Assembly (NCBI GenBank): GCA_964586765.1
Contig: CAZPHN010000007.1
Coordinates: 1-64,000, forward strand
Direction of reading: 5' to 3'
Length of the DNA stretch: 64,000 bases
Source of the DNA: UBA3263 sp964586765
Lineage (GTDB): Bacteria > Bacteroidota > Bacteroidia > Bacteroidales > Muribaculaceae
Below are positions 44,419-52,181 of this stretch, piece after piece; positions within the stretch are counted from its first letter, which is position 1; each line of letters opens with the position of its first letter. The translations under genes were made by a program, and so were the position numbers. The notes beneath the pieces are model-generated. The model made no database searches. It was not told the DNA's origin and saw nothing but the letters and a program-made list of their open reading frames with translations.

Positions 44419-44750
44419 GAGTTGAGCAATTTGTCGATGTTCTCCAGATAATCTATGGAGTCATCGATATAGAACTGAAGCTCAGGACAGCGGCGCAACT
44501 GGAACCGCACCTTCTGTGCCAGCTCATAGCGCACGGTCTTGGACTGAGCGTTGATATTTTCAATTACTTCAGCCGCCTGCTCCGACGGGAATACCGACAG
44601 ATATGCCTTTGCCACACTCAGATCGGGCGATACCTTAACTGAGCTTACGCTAACCATTACGTTGCCCAACTTCGCCGTCTGACGGCGGAAAATCTCACTC
44701 AGTTCTTTCTGAATAAGACGCGATATTTTTGCTTGACGTGTTGTTTCCAA
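44415..44750 (-). CDS. rbfA: 30S ribosome-binding factor RbfA, 111 aa
   Basis: METTRQAKISRLIQKELSEIF at the start, with VMVSVSSVKVSPDLSVAKAYLSVF and YELAQKVRFQLRRCPELQFYIDDSID, a KH-like fold characteristic of RbfA. It helps mature the 16S rRNA 5' end on 30S subunits. Length is normal. It is followed by the LolC-like permease in a 4-nt overlap, a pairing also seen in other Bacteroidales. Confidence 0.93.
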   Translation of the reverse strand: METTRQAKISRLIQKELSEIFRRQTAKLGNVMVSVSSVKVSPDLSVAKAYLSVFPSEQAAEVIENINAQSKTVRYELAQKVRFQLRRCPELQFYIDDSIDYLENIDKLLNS

Positions 44751-44759
44751 AACCTTTTT

Positions 44760-44880
44760 TAAATTAAAAATGAAAAATTAAGAATTAAAAATGTATTTAC
44801 TATATAACAACCGAAACGGTCATTTTTATTCACTGATAAACCTCAATTTTTCATTTTTCAATTTTAATTTTTCATTTTTG
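44760..44880. repeat. AT-rich inverted microrepeats between rbfA and rho
   Basis: AAATTAAAAATGAAAAATTA on the left and its approximate reverse complement (TTTTTCATTTTTCAATTTTAA) on the right, around a unique centre. No gene or promoter is evident here; it could fold as a long weak hairpin at the end of rho. Confidence 0.6.
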
Positions 44881-46827
44881 TCAGTCGCTCATGGTGCGCA
44901 GCAGCTCGTCGTTGGTCTGGGTGCGCTCCATGCGGTCCTTGATGAATTCCATAGCCTCAATGGGAGTACGGTCGCTCAGGAAGCGGCGCAAAATCCACAT
45001 ACGGTTAATGGTTTCCTTAGGCAGCAGAAGGTCGTCGCGACGCGTTGACGAAGCCATAATGTCGACCGCGGGGAATATGCGCTTGTTCGATAGCTTTCGG
45101 TCAAGCTGCAGCTCCATATTGCCGGTACCCTTGAACTCCTCGAAGATAACCTCGTCCATCTTACTTGACGTTTCGGTCAGGGCTGTGGCGATAATTGTAA
45201 GCGAACCGCCGTTTTCAATATTTCGCGCCGCGCCGAAGAAACGCTTGGGTCGCTGAAGGGCGTTAGCATCCACACCGCCGGAAAGAATTTTGCCTGAACC
45301 GGGTGCCACAGTATTATATGCGCGAGCCAGACGCGTGATTGAGTCAAGAAGAATCACTACGTCATGACCGCTCTCTACCATACGCTTTGCCTTTTCAAGG
45401 ACAATACCGGCAATTTTTACGTGACGGTCGGCGGGCTCATCGAAGGTCGAAGCGATTACCTCGGCGTTTACCGTACGAATCATATCCGTAACCTCCTCGG
45501 GGCGTTCATCAATCAGAAGAATCATGATATACGTCTCCGGATGGTTCTCGGCTATTGCATTGGCAATGTCCTTCAGAAGGATAGTCTTACCGGTTTTAGG
45601 CGGGGCGACAATCAGCGCGCGCTGACCCTTACCGATAGGAGCAAACATATCTACCACACGGGTAGAAAGATTGGTGGTCAGCGGCGAAGCACACAGGCGG
45701 AACTTCTCATCGGGGAAAAGTGGAGTCAGATGCTCGAAATTCTGGCGGTCACGCAGGAAATGCGGGTCACGTCCGTTGATCGCCACAACCTCTGTCAGCG
45801 GATAATACTTCTCGCCTTCATGAGGAGGGCGCACGGTAGCTTCCACAACATCGCCCGTCTTGAGACCCCACTGCTTGATTTGCTGCTGGGAAATCAACAC
45901 GTCGTCGGGCGAAGGCATATAATTATAGTCGCCGGAACGGAGGAAACCATGACCCTGAGGCTCAATCTCAAGAACGCCACGCGCCGTGATAATGCCGTCA
46001 AACTTTGAGGCAAAATCCTGACGCTGGTTCATCTGTCTACGCTCCTCAAATTTCTGCTGACGGTTCTTGCGGTTTAACTGCTGACCGTTTTGCTGCTGGA
46101 CGGGAGCTCCGGGTTCTGCCAGAACCACAGGCTGGGCGGCAGCTGCCTCTGCGGCTTCCTGACGCTCACGCTCGGAGCGTGGCTTGAACTGCTTGCCTTG
46201 ATGGCGCGTTGCGGGGAAGAATTCGCTCAGCGATGAGTCCGGACGCGGACGGAAATCGCGCTTAGGCTGCTGATTTTCCTGTGCGGGCGCGGCGGCAACC
46301 GCCTCTGAACTCTCTGAGTTCTCCGATGTCTCCGAGTTCTCCGAGAGTTCTGCCGACTGCGAGGGTTGCTCCGGCTGCTGCTTGGACTTGCGGCCGCGCT
46401 TCTTAGGAGCGGGAGCGGCCTCAGAGGACTCCGAGTTCTCTGAGTTCTCCGAGAGCTCCGAGGTTTCCGCCGGCTCTGATGGCTCTGCCGGCTGCTGCTT
46501 AGGCTTGCGGCCGCGCTTTTTAGGAGCGGGAGCGGCAGGTGCGGCTTCGGAGGTCTCCGAGCTCTCTGAGGTCTCCGAGCTCTCCGAGGGCTCCGAGGGC
46601 TCCGAGGGCTCAGCCACCGGCTGCTGCTTTTTAGGTTTACGGCCGCGACGTTTCGGCTCGTTAGGTTGAGTGTTTGCTGCGGCTACTTCTGCCGACTGAT
46701 CGATAATTGCGTAAATTAGTGCCTCTCCTTCAAGCGAATCGGCGTTTCCAACGCCCAGACCGGAGGCAATTTCCTTGAGTCTTTCCGGACTCATGTTTTT
46801 AAGTTCGTTAAACTTGTAAGTTTCCAT
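44881..46827 (-). CDS. rho: Transcription termination factor Rho with long disordered insert, 648 aa
   Basis: The N-terminal Rho-N helical domain (YKFNELKNMSPERLKEIASG) is followed from about residue 55 to 260 by a low-complexity insert: three copies of a basic RGRKPK/RGRKSK AT-hook-like motif with QQP, separated by Ser/Glu-rich stretches. The RNA-binding domain (GVLEIEPQGHGFLRSGDYNY) and the hexameric ATPase (Walker A APPKTGKTILLKDI, DERPEEVTDM, VVILLDSITRLARAYN) follow. It ends transcription at Rho-dependent sites. In B. thetaiotaomicron a comparable insert drives phase separation needed for gut fitness. It has its own promoter at 46916-46946. Confidence 0.95.
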   Translation of the reverse strand: METYKFNELKNMSPERLKEIASGLGVGNADSLEGEALIYAIIDQSAEVAAANTQPNEPKRRGRKPKKQQPVAEPSEPSEPSESSETSESSETSEAAPAAPAPKKRGRKPKQQPAEPSEPAETSELSENSENSESSEAAPAPKKRGRKSKQQPEQPSQSAELSENSETSENSESSEAVAAAPAQENQQPKRDFRPRPDSSLSEFFPATRHQGKQFKPRSERERQEAAEAAAAQPVVLAEPGAPVQQQNGQQLNRKNRQQKFEERRQMNQRQDFASKFDGIITARGVLEIEPQGHGFLRSGDYNYMPSPDDVLISQQQIKQWGLKTGDVVEATVRPPHEGEKYYPLTEVVAINGRDPHFLRDRQNFEHLTPLFPDEKFRLCASPLTTNLSTRVVDMFAPIGKGQRALIVAPPKTGKTILLKDIANAIAENHPETYIMILLIDERPEEVTDMIRTVNAEVIASTFDEPADRHVKIAGIVLEKAKRMVESGHDVVILLDSITRLARAYNTVAPGSGKILSGGVDANALQRPKRFFGAARNIENGGSLTIIATALTETSSKMDEVIFEEFKGTGNMELQLDRKLSNKRIFPAVDIMASSTRRDDLLLPKETINRMWILRRFLSDRTPIEAMEFIKDRMERTQTNDELLRTMSD

Positions 46828-46915
46828 ATATAAATAGGGGAATTCACTCTGCGTCAGGATGAATTAAATAGAAAAAACGGCGAGAGGGGGAGATGAGAGA
46901 GGAATTTCGGTACTG

Positions 46916-46946
46916 CAAAGTTAGATATTTCCGTATTAATAAACAA
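46916..46946 (-). promoter_or_regulatory. rho: Promoter of rho
   Basis: On the minus strand TTG (46944-46946), 20-nt spacer, TAACTTTG (46916-46923). The predicted 5' UTR is about 83 nt. Confidence 0.65.
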
Positions 46947-46994
46947 ATAAACGGCTCAAAAATCCGAGTTCTGTGAAAAAGTTTTGATAAAAAT

Positions 46995-47025
46995 TTGCAT
47001 ACATTGCAAAAAAAACGTAACTTTG
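46995..47025 (+). promoter_or_regulatory. Promoter of the rpmB-rpmG-DUF4295 operon
   Basis: TTG (46995-46997), 20-nt spacer, TAACTTTG (47018-47025). The predicted leader of about 150 nt contains a TTGAGC-ACCG-GCTCAA hairpin (47034-47049) and a CGGA/TCCG stem further on. The 352-nt gap 46828-47179 thus holds two divergent promoters and these leaders. Confidence 0.65.
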
Positions 47026-47179
47026 CACCGCAATTTGAGCACCGGCTCAACCGGGAAAGCCGACGGAAAGTGATGCGTCCGCCGACGATATGAGCGAAGG
47101 TTACCGCGCGCAAACGGCAAAATCAGTGAGTTATTACCAAGCATACCAAAACCAATAAGAACGACAAATCCGAACAGCA

Positions 47180-47437
47180 ATGGCAAAGATGTGTCAAATC
47201 ACGGGCAAGACCGCTATGACCGGTAACAATGTTTCGCACTCGAAGCGTCGTACCAAACGTAAATTCAACGTAAACCTCTTCAACAAGAAGTTCTTCTGGC
47301 CCGAACAGCAGACTTGGATTACCCTTACCCTCTCAGCAAAGGGTCTGCGCACCATTAACAAACTCGGTCTTAACGCTGCTCTCATGCAGGCTGCCGACAA
47401 GGGTTATATCAAAGAAATCAAAACTATCGGAGCATAA
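47180..47437 (+). CDS. rpmB: 50S ribosomal protein L28, 85 aa
   Basis: MAKMCQITGKTAMTGNNVSHSK at the start, RTKRKFNVNLFNKKFFWPEQ in the middle and LSAKGLRTINKLGLNAALMQA near the end are characteristic of L28 in Bacteroidota. It is the first gene of the conserved rpmB-rpmG-DUF4295 group. Length is normal. Expression is likely high and may be controlled through the ~150-nt leader. Confidence 0.95.
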   Translation: MAKMCQITGKTAMTGNNVSHSKRRTKRKFNVNLFNKKFFWPEQQTWITLTLSAKGLRTINKLGLNAALMQAADKGYIKEIKTIGA

Positions 47438-47450
47438 ATTAGAATAAACC

Positions 47451-47639
47451 ATGGCAAAGAAAGCAAAAGGTAATCGCGTGCAGGTAATTCTTGAATGCAC
47501 CGAACATAAAGCAAGCGGAATGCCCGGCACTTCCCGCTATATCACCACCAAGAACCGTAAGAACACCACCGAGCGTCTGGAGCTGAAGAAATACAACCCC
47601 ATCCTCAAAAAGGTGACTGTTCACAAAGAAATTAAATAA
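47451..47639 (+). CDS. rpmG: 50S ribosomal protein L33, 62 aa
   Basis: MAKKAKGNRVQVILECTEHK with RYITTKNRKNTTERLELKKY and the final KKVTVHKEIK identify L33. Only a single Cys remains of the zinc-binding pairs found in the C+ form, so this is a zinc-independent type. It lies 13 nt after rpmB. Confidence 0.95.
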   Translation: MAKKAKGNRVQVILECTEHKASGMPGTSRYITTKNRKNTTERLELKKYNPILKKVTVHKEIK

Positions 47640-47670
47640 GCTATTCACCCCCTAAACAGATTTATAGGAA

Positions 47671-47820
47671 ATGGCAAAGAAAACCGTGGCCTCACTGCAG
47701 AAGGGTGAAGGCCGTACCTACAGCAAAGTAATCAAGATGGAACGTTCACCCAAAACCGGTGCTTACGTTTTCAAGGAAGAAATGGTTCCCAACGACGCCG
47801 TTAAGAACGCGCTCAAATAA
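47671..47820 (+). CDS. DUF4295 family protein, 49 aa
   Basis: A 49-codon frame starting MAKKTVASLQKGEGRTYSKV and ending VPNDAVKNALK, 31 nt after rpmG. This tiny protein is conserved next to L28 and L33 throughout Bacteroidales and may be ribosome-associated; its function is unknown. In many relatives ftsY follows; here a terminator and a repeat cluster follow instead. Confidence 0.85.
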   Translation: MAKKTVASLQKGEGRTYSKVIKMERSPKTGAYVFKEEMVPNDAVKNALK

Positions 47821-47844
47821 TCCGTTTCAATCCCAAAACCCATT

Positions 47845-47878
47845 GCCGTCTGACGCCCCGCGCCAGACGGCTCTTTTT
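47845..47878 (+). terminator. Terminator of the rpmB operon
   Basis: GCCGTCTG (47845-47852) pairs with CAGACGGC (47864-47871), followed by TCTTTTTT. Confidence 0.9.
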
Positions 47879-47885
47879 TACACCC

Positions 47886-47975
47886 CTTGGGAGCGATACG
47901 CGTCCTCGCGTATCAAGACGCGCCAGCGGCTTCGGGAAGCAGCTACCGGCATGCGAGACGCATGCCGCCCCCAAG
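47886..47975 (+). repeat. R1 dispersed repeat
   Basis: CTTGGGAGCGATACGCG to CATGCCGCCCCCAAG, 90 bp. The gap 47821-48259 consists of the terminator, R1, R3, R2, R1 and the terminator of the next gene, with no coding sequence. Confidence 0.8.
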
Positions 47976-47998
47976 TATCGATTGCGCATACCATCGTA

Positions 47999-48019
47999 GG
48001 GATGCTACCCGGAGCATCC
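47999..48019. repeat. R3 dispersed hairpin
   Basis: GGGATGCTACCCGGAGCATCC; compare 29448-29467. Confidence 0.6.
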
Positions 48020-48036
48020 TCATTGCGCGCCCCGCC

Positions 48037-48054
48037 GGCGCAGCGGAGTGCGCC
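48037..48054. repeat. R2 dispersed hairpin
   Basis: GGCGCAGCGGAGTGCGCC followed by TTTCC, identical in core to the copy at 50964. Confidence 0.7.
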
Positions 48055-48094
48055 TTTCCATCAGTCGCCAAATCAGCCAATTACCCTCAAAGCC

Positions 48095-48185
48095 CTTGGG
48101 GGCGATACGCGTCCTCGCGTATCAAGACGCGCCAGCGGCTTCGGGAAGAAATTACCGGCATGCGGGACGCATGCCGCCCCCCAAG
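48095..48185 (+). repeat. R1 dispersed repeat
   Basis: 91-bp copy, nearly identical to 47886-47975, with CTTGGGGGCG and CGCCCCCCAAG ends. Confidence 0.8.
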
Positions 48186-48202
48186 CAATGTTGCTCCCGC
48201 AA

Positions 48203-48239
48203 AAAACAGCAGCGGAACAAATATTTCCGCTGCTGTTTT
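48203..48239 (-). terminator. Terminator of the second BspA-like gene
   Basis: A perfect 15-bp stem AAAACAGCAGCGGAA (48203-48217) with TTCCGCTGCTGTTTT (48225-48239); T-run on the minus strand beyond 48203. Similar to the terminator at 10901. Confidence 0.9.
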
Positions 48240-48259
48240 ACTATGTGTGAATTAGATTA

Positions 48260-50446
48260 TTAGATAGCTACCTTGAAGGCCTTGGAGGGAGTGGTCAGGA
48301 TGTACGCTTCGCCTGATTTGAGAGTCACAGAGCGGTCAAAACCGGTGTAGATGGTCTTGCCGCTGACGTCATAGACGCTAACCGGCTCATCATCATCAAG
48401 TCCCATAATCGAAACAGTATTGCGGTTAACCGAAATGCGCACCTGTCCGTCAGCCGCACTAACAGCCTCAATGTCAACGGTCGAATTGCTAACCAGAACC
48501 ATATTAAGGTTGTTCTCGCCATGAAGCGGCTCGGTCATGAACACATTATTCTCGAGTCGGTCGGTTACATCCTCGCCGTTATAAGTGACAGAGTGGATTT
48601 TCCAGCCTTCTTCGGGTTGCAGCTCAACAACAGCCGACGTACCCTCCTTATAAGTATGACGGATTGCGTGAGTATCAGCACCCTTTACAACCAGCGTCGC
48701 ATCAGCCTCCGGCGCAAACTCAATCTTCAATACGCCGTCGCCTTCGCCCTTGAAGTCCGAAATTGTCAGCTTATGGTTAACAAGACTGCTTGTAATATCC
48801 TGTCCCTCAAAAGTAATAGAAGAAACTACGTTGCCGTTATCAGGTAAAACATAGAACTCAAAATCTGACCCAATATATTTACTGCCGTCATTAATTTTGG
48901 TCAAATCATTTAAAACAACACCATAACCAGTGATTTCAACGGTTAAAATATCGTCCAATTCAACGAAGTTTTTAAAGTATAGAGACCATTTACTGCTTTG
49001 GTAAGCAGATACTTTACCTTGTGGAACATAAAGTGTTGCGTTGGTATATGAGAAAACGTTATCTTCATATGTATCACCGTAATCATCATAATCTATGATT
49101 GTTTCCAAAGTTGGGGGCACATCTGACAGACAGTAAACAGATTTCAAATTGTTACAAGAAAAGAATGCCCTGTCTTTTATTGCTTCTACAGATGCCGGGA
49201 TAACTACTGATACAAGAGACTTACATCCGTTGAATACATTCCTTTGAATTGTTGTAACTGTGTTTGGTATGACAATATCCACAATTCTTTTCCCTCCAAT
49301 GAATGAAGTTTTAGCATAAGTCAAAGGGTTGCTGTACTCATATCCAAAAGGAACGCCATTAAAACTCATATTACAGAGACTCTCGAGACTTGCAAATTCA
49401 GCAATCTGCAAACCATTACACATGTAAAAAGCGTCACCACCAATAGAAGTTACTGTACTTGGAATATTAATTTCTGTCAGTCCTGCACAAAAAGAAAAGG
49501 CATGGTGCCCAATGGATGTTACACCTTCGGGGAGATTAACAGACGTCAATTCTTTACACCCGCGGAATATTCCATTAGGAATACTTGATACTCCTTGCCC
49601 AATAACCACATTCTTTATCGTCGAAGAAAATATTGGGTCGACGGTATAACACCAATCGTCACCATCAGGACAACCATCATAGTAATGATTACCACCACAG
49701 CTTTTCGCATAAAAATATACGTCAGTCAGACTTTGAATATTATAAAAAGCGTATCCGTTAATTGATGTAACGCTTTCCGGAATAGTAATAGAGGTCAGCC
49801 CGGTTCCATAAAACGCGCGCTCACCTATGCTGCTTAATGAATTAGGCAGTTCAACGCTTGTTAAATTTGAGCAACCAGAGAAAGCCTCATCCTTAATAGA
49901 AGTTATAGTGTTTGGTATGATTACACTTGTTAGGTTCTTGCAATCTTTGAAAGCAGAACTATTGATAGATGTCACGGGGTATTTTTGCCCCTCATATTCA
50001 TATTCAGCCGGAATGTTTGCAACTGTAATGCTTTTTGCCGCGCCACTAACATAAGCCGCTGTTTTATTCCAATTGAGTCCAAAAGAGATTAGAGATGTAA
50101 TTTTAAAATAACAGACACCATAATCAGCACTACCCCTTTTCAGTTGAAGTTTATGCTGCTTTCCATCATCATACATGGAAATGTCTAATGTGTAAGAATA
50201 CCAGTACGAAGACGTATTATATTCTATCTGTACGTCATCAACGTATACATAGTCAAATTGTCCTCCGGTGGAACTAATAATTATAGATGTTTTACTGCCC
50301 TTAATAATTTCAAATAGAGGGTACCCATTATATGTACTTGATTGAGAATACCCGCTGATTTCTACATTGGCTGCGTATAAAAACGTTGGCAGCAGGAAAA
50401 GCAGAAACATGAACAACGCACGTGTTTTGAGTAAAAGCTTTTTCAT
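48260..50446 (-). CDS. BspA-like leucine-rich-repeat surface protein, 728 aa
   Basis: A signal peptide (LLLKTRALFMFLLFLLPTFL, cleaved near YAANV) precedes the same N-terminal beta domain as the 763-aa paralogue (FDYVYVDDVQIEYNTSSYW), then LRR_5 units such as VIIPNTITSIKDEAFSGCSN and INIPSTVTSIGGDAFYMCNG to about residue 470. The GWKIHSVTYNGEDVTDR domain and a C-terminal VYDVSGKTIY...FKVAI module follow. The last 208 residues are almost identical to the paralogue, while the LRR parts differ in number and sequence. Surface adhesion is the expected role. It carries leader copy B and is flanked by R1/R2 repeats. It sits where ftsY often follows the L28 operon in relatives. Confidence 0.88.
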   Translation of the reverse strand: MKKLLLKTRALFMFLLFLLPTFLYAANVEISGYSQSSTYNGYPLFEIIKGSKTSIIISSTGGQFDYVYVDDVQIEYNTSSYWYSYTLDISMYDDGKQHKLQLKRGSADYGVCYFKITSLISFGLNWNKTAAYVSGAAKSITVANIPAEYEYEGQKYPVTSINSSAFKDCKNLTSVIIPNTITSIKDEAFSGCSNLTSVELPNSLSSIGERAFYGTGLTSITIPESVTSINGYAFYNIQSLTDVYFYAKSCGGNHYYDGCPDGDDWCYTVDPIFSSTIKNVVIGQGVSSIPNGIFRGCKELTSVNLPEGVTSIGHHAFSFCAGLTEINIPSTVTSIGGDAFYMCNGLQIAEFASLESLCNMSFNGVPFGYEYSNPLTYAKTSFIGGKRIVDIVIPNTVTTIQRNVFNGCKSLVSVVIPASVEAIKDRAFFSCNNLKSVYCLSDVPPTLETIIDYDDYGDTYEDNVFSYTNATLYVPQGKVSAYQSSKWSLYFKNFVELDDILTVEITGYGVVLNDLTKINDGSKYIGSDFEFYVLPDNGNVVSSITFEGQDITSSLVNHKLTISDFKGEGDGVLKIEFAPEADATLVVKGADTHAIRHTYKEGTSAVVELQPEEGWKIHSVTYNGEDVTDRLENNVFMTEPLHGENNLNMVLVSNSTVDIEAVSAADGQVRISVNRNTVSIMGLDDDEPVSVYDVSGKTIYTGFDRSVTLKSGEAYILTTPSKAFKVAI

Positions 50447-50779
50447 ATGAATGAAATGTTGCCTCCGGGTCCACTACTTTGGCAGTTAAATAATTGATTT
50501 ACAAACAAAAAAAGCGCGAGGACCTTACCTTCTGTCCGTTCTTACGACTTGAGGCCTTCGCTTTGCCCGGTAAAGTAGAACGGACAGAGCAGAAGCCTCA
50601 CGCGGATCTACATATAGATGTAACCACATAAGGCGTCTATCTCTGTCTCATTCTTGACTTTACCTAAAGTTTGCGAAGTTTCAAGTCGTCAAGAAAGAGC
50701 GTCAGATAAACGCTTCAAAAATATGTCTTTGTCAAATCCCGCCCGCTAATCCCGTAACCGGGCTTCTGCTGACGGTTTG
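50447..50779 (-). promoter_or_regulatory. Structured 5' leader RNA, copy B
   Basis: In transcript order: H2 50714-50710/50702-50698 (AGCGT/ACGCT); H5 TTCTTG 50695-50690 with CAAGAA 50656-50651; H3 50603-50596 with 50521-50514 (GCGTGAGG/CCTCGCGC, one G-U pair); H4 a perfect 11-bp stem 50587-50577 with 50542-50532 (CTGTCCGTTCT); and H1, the loop-loop helix, 50689-50681 with 50552-50544 (ACGACTTGA/TCAAGTCGT) plus 50678-50673 with 50561-50556. The 3' block is 50483-50461, 14 nt before the ATG. The gap 50447-51044 otherwise holds a promoter and R1/R2 repeats. Confidence 0.78.
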
Positions 50780-50785
50780 ACTCCG

Positions 50786-50815
50786 CAAAAGTAACGATTT
50801 TTATTGAATCCGCAA
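50786..50815 (-). promoter_or_regulatory. Promoter of leader copy B
   Basis: On the minus strand TTG (50813-50815), 19-nt spacer, TACTTTTG (50786-50793). Confidence 0.7.
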
Positions 50816-50853
50816 GCAAAAAATGATAAAAAATCTTGGTGCGACAACCAATC

Positions 50854-50943
50854 CTTGGGAGCGGCATGCGTCCCGCGTGCCGGTAACTTCTCCTCGAAGA
50901 CGCTGACGCGTCTCAATACGCGAGGACGCGTATCGCCCCCAAG
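50854..50943 (-). repeat. R1 dispersed repeat, inverted
   Basis: 90-bp copy in reverse orientation, upstream of the copy B promoter just as R1 lies upstream of copy A. Confidence 0.8.
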
Positions 50944-50963
50944 CGTTTGTTCACTACCCAGCC

Positions 50964-50981
50964 GGCGCAGCGGAGTGCGCC
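50964..50981. repeat. R2 dispersed hairpin
   Basis: GGCGCAGCGGAGTGCGCC, next to R1; same order R2-R1-promoter as at copy A. Confidence 0.7.
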
Positions 50982-51044
50982 TTTCCTGAGTTTTTTTTAA
51001 TTTTTCTATTTTTTTTAGTTATATTTGCAGAAAATTATGAAGAT

Positions 51045-51245
51045 ATGAATAATAAAGTATTGAGTTTTATTGTGCAGGTGGTCGTGACTGCCGTTGTGTT
51101 CACTTTTTTGGTATGGCTGTTTGGCTACATTTTTGACCACGTTTCGACTTTTGACTGGGGTCTACTGTTTCAAGGCGCAGTCTTCGCCATCATTTACGTC
51201 CCCTTTTCCAACTGGATTGCATCCCGTCGCAAAAAGCGGCAATAA
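51045..51245 (+). CDS. Small two-span membrane protein, 66 aa
   Basis: Two hydrophobic segments (VLSFIVQVVVTAVVFTFLVW and LLFQGAVFAIIYVPFSNWI) and a basic tail (ASRRKKRQ), indicating both ends in the cytoplasm. No family is recognised. A TATATTTG -7 match lies at 51020-51027, 17 nt before the ATG, without an obvious -33 element. It is convergent with the LuxR-type regulator gene, whose stop codon lies 1 nt beyond its own. Confidence 0.65.
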   Translation: MNNKVLSFIVQVVVTAVVFTFLVWLFGYIFDHVSTFDWGLLFQGAVFAIIYVPFSNWIASRRKKRQ

Positions 51246-51246
51246 C

Positions 51247-52011
51247 CTACATCAAATTCATCGCTGTGGCTGCCGCAATGGCTTCTATTGAGTTGCCTAC
51301 GCTTAGTTTTTCGAGGATATTCTGGCGGTGACGATTGACGGTATGGATACTTATGCTTAATGTGTCGGCAATCTGCTTGCTCAGTTTGCCCGCCTTAATG
51401 AGCCTGAGTATTTCTTTTTCCCGGTCGGTAAGAATATGTGAACGTCTCTCGGAAAAATCAGGGGTAATGCACTCGCCCGTCATGTTGTTGACTATCCGCG
51501 GAGATATTCCACTATTATCAATCTTATTATCGGCAAAGTCATAGCAACATAGTATAAGCCAAATCTTTCCTGCAGGCGATAATTGTAAAATCTGAGTAGT
51601 ATTGCTCACTAAAACGTAGTCTCCATGCCTATTCTTAATTCTAATCATGCAGGTTGCCTTGTAGCGTAACTTATCCTCAGTTGCGAGACCATCAATAAAT
51701 TTGAAAAATTCATATTCAAGCATTCGCTTGTCTACCAAATCTTCCGGATGCATATTATTGTAAATATCATCCTCATCACTTGAATCTACTTTGGACATCT
51801 CCGGTGAGATTCCGAGCAGAAGTCCCAAACGGGAACCGAACATCAGACAAGTGTCATTTGACGCATCAGTAATAATACGGCAGTTGCCATCTACGGCTGC
51901 ACATATCGCAATCTTATCCCTGAAGGTCGCAACCACATCGGCGTCCAATGTCTCAGACGCAAGATTTTGTGACTCATAGATACTGTTCAGTTCCTTTCTT
52001 AAAATGTCCAT
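51247..52011 (-). CDS. LuxR-type transcriptional regulator, 254 aa
   Basis: The ATG at 52011 is preferred over a TTG two codons upstream. The C-terminal 65 residues form a GerE/LuxR helix-turn-helix: LTDREKEILRLIKAGKLSKQ and IADTLSISIHTVNRHRQNIL. The N-terminal 180 residues contain a PAS-like region (MHPEDLVDKRMLEYEFFKFI, RIKNRHGDYVLVSNTTQILQ), typical of Bacteroidota regulators of this kind that bind small ligands or partners. A TAACTTTG element at 52039-52046 may be its promoter. Targets are unknown; the adjacent acyltransferase, divergently transcribed, is a candidate. Confidence 0.85.
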   Translation of the reverse strand: MDILRKELNSIYESQNLASETLDADVVATFRDKIAICAAVDGNCRIITDASNDTCLMFGSRLGLLLGISPEMSKVDSSDEDDIYNNMHPEDLVDKRMLEYEFFKFIDGLATEDKLRYKATCMIRIKNRHGDYVLVSNTTQILQLSPAGKIWLILCCYDFADNKIDNSGISPRIVNNMTGECITPDFSERRSHILTDREKEILRLIKAGKLSKQIADTLSISIHTVNRHRQNILEKLSVGNSIEAIAAATAMNLM

Positions 52012-52181
52012 AGTCAATTTTCAAACTTAAAAACCATGCAAAGTTAGCAATTATCCTCAGTAATGATAATAATTCTGTTAACTAAATGCCCAATATGGTT
52101 ATTTTTCAGTATTTCCAGCTGTTAGATTATGCTGTAACTTTGCAACAAGTTTCACTTTAATCATCACTTAAAACCAAAATT

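Noticed and set aside
45364..46008. Plus-strand open frame of 214 codons over rho
   Set aside because: Lies opposite the conserved Rho ATPase; no family features.
47886..48185. Repeat cluster considered as a CRISPR array
   Set aside because: The repeats are 90-bp elements with inverted ends, not evenly spaced short direct repeats with unique spacers, and no cas gene is present.
50447..50779. Leader considered as a known riboswitch, T-box or ribosomal leader
   Set aside because: No T-box sequence, no recognisable ligand-binding core (TPP, cobalamin, SAM, FMN or similar), and the downstream genes encode surface proteins, not ribosomal or biosynthetic ones.
50447..50779. Leader considered as a short coding gene or leader peptide
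   Set aside because: The three copies share no conserved reading frame; conservation follows paired bases rather than codons.
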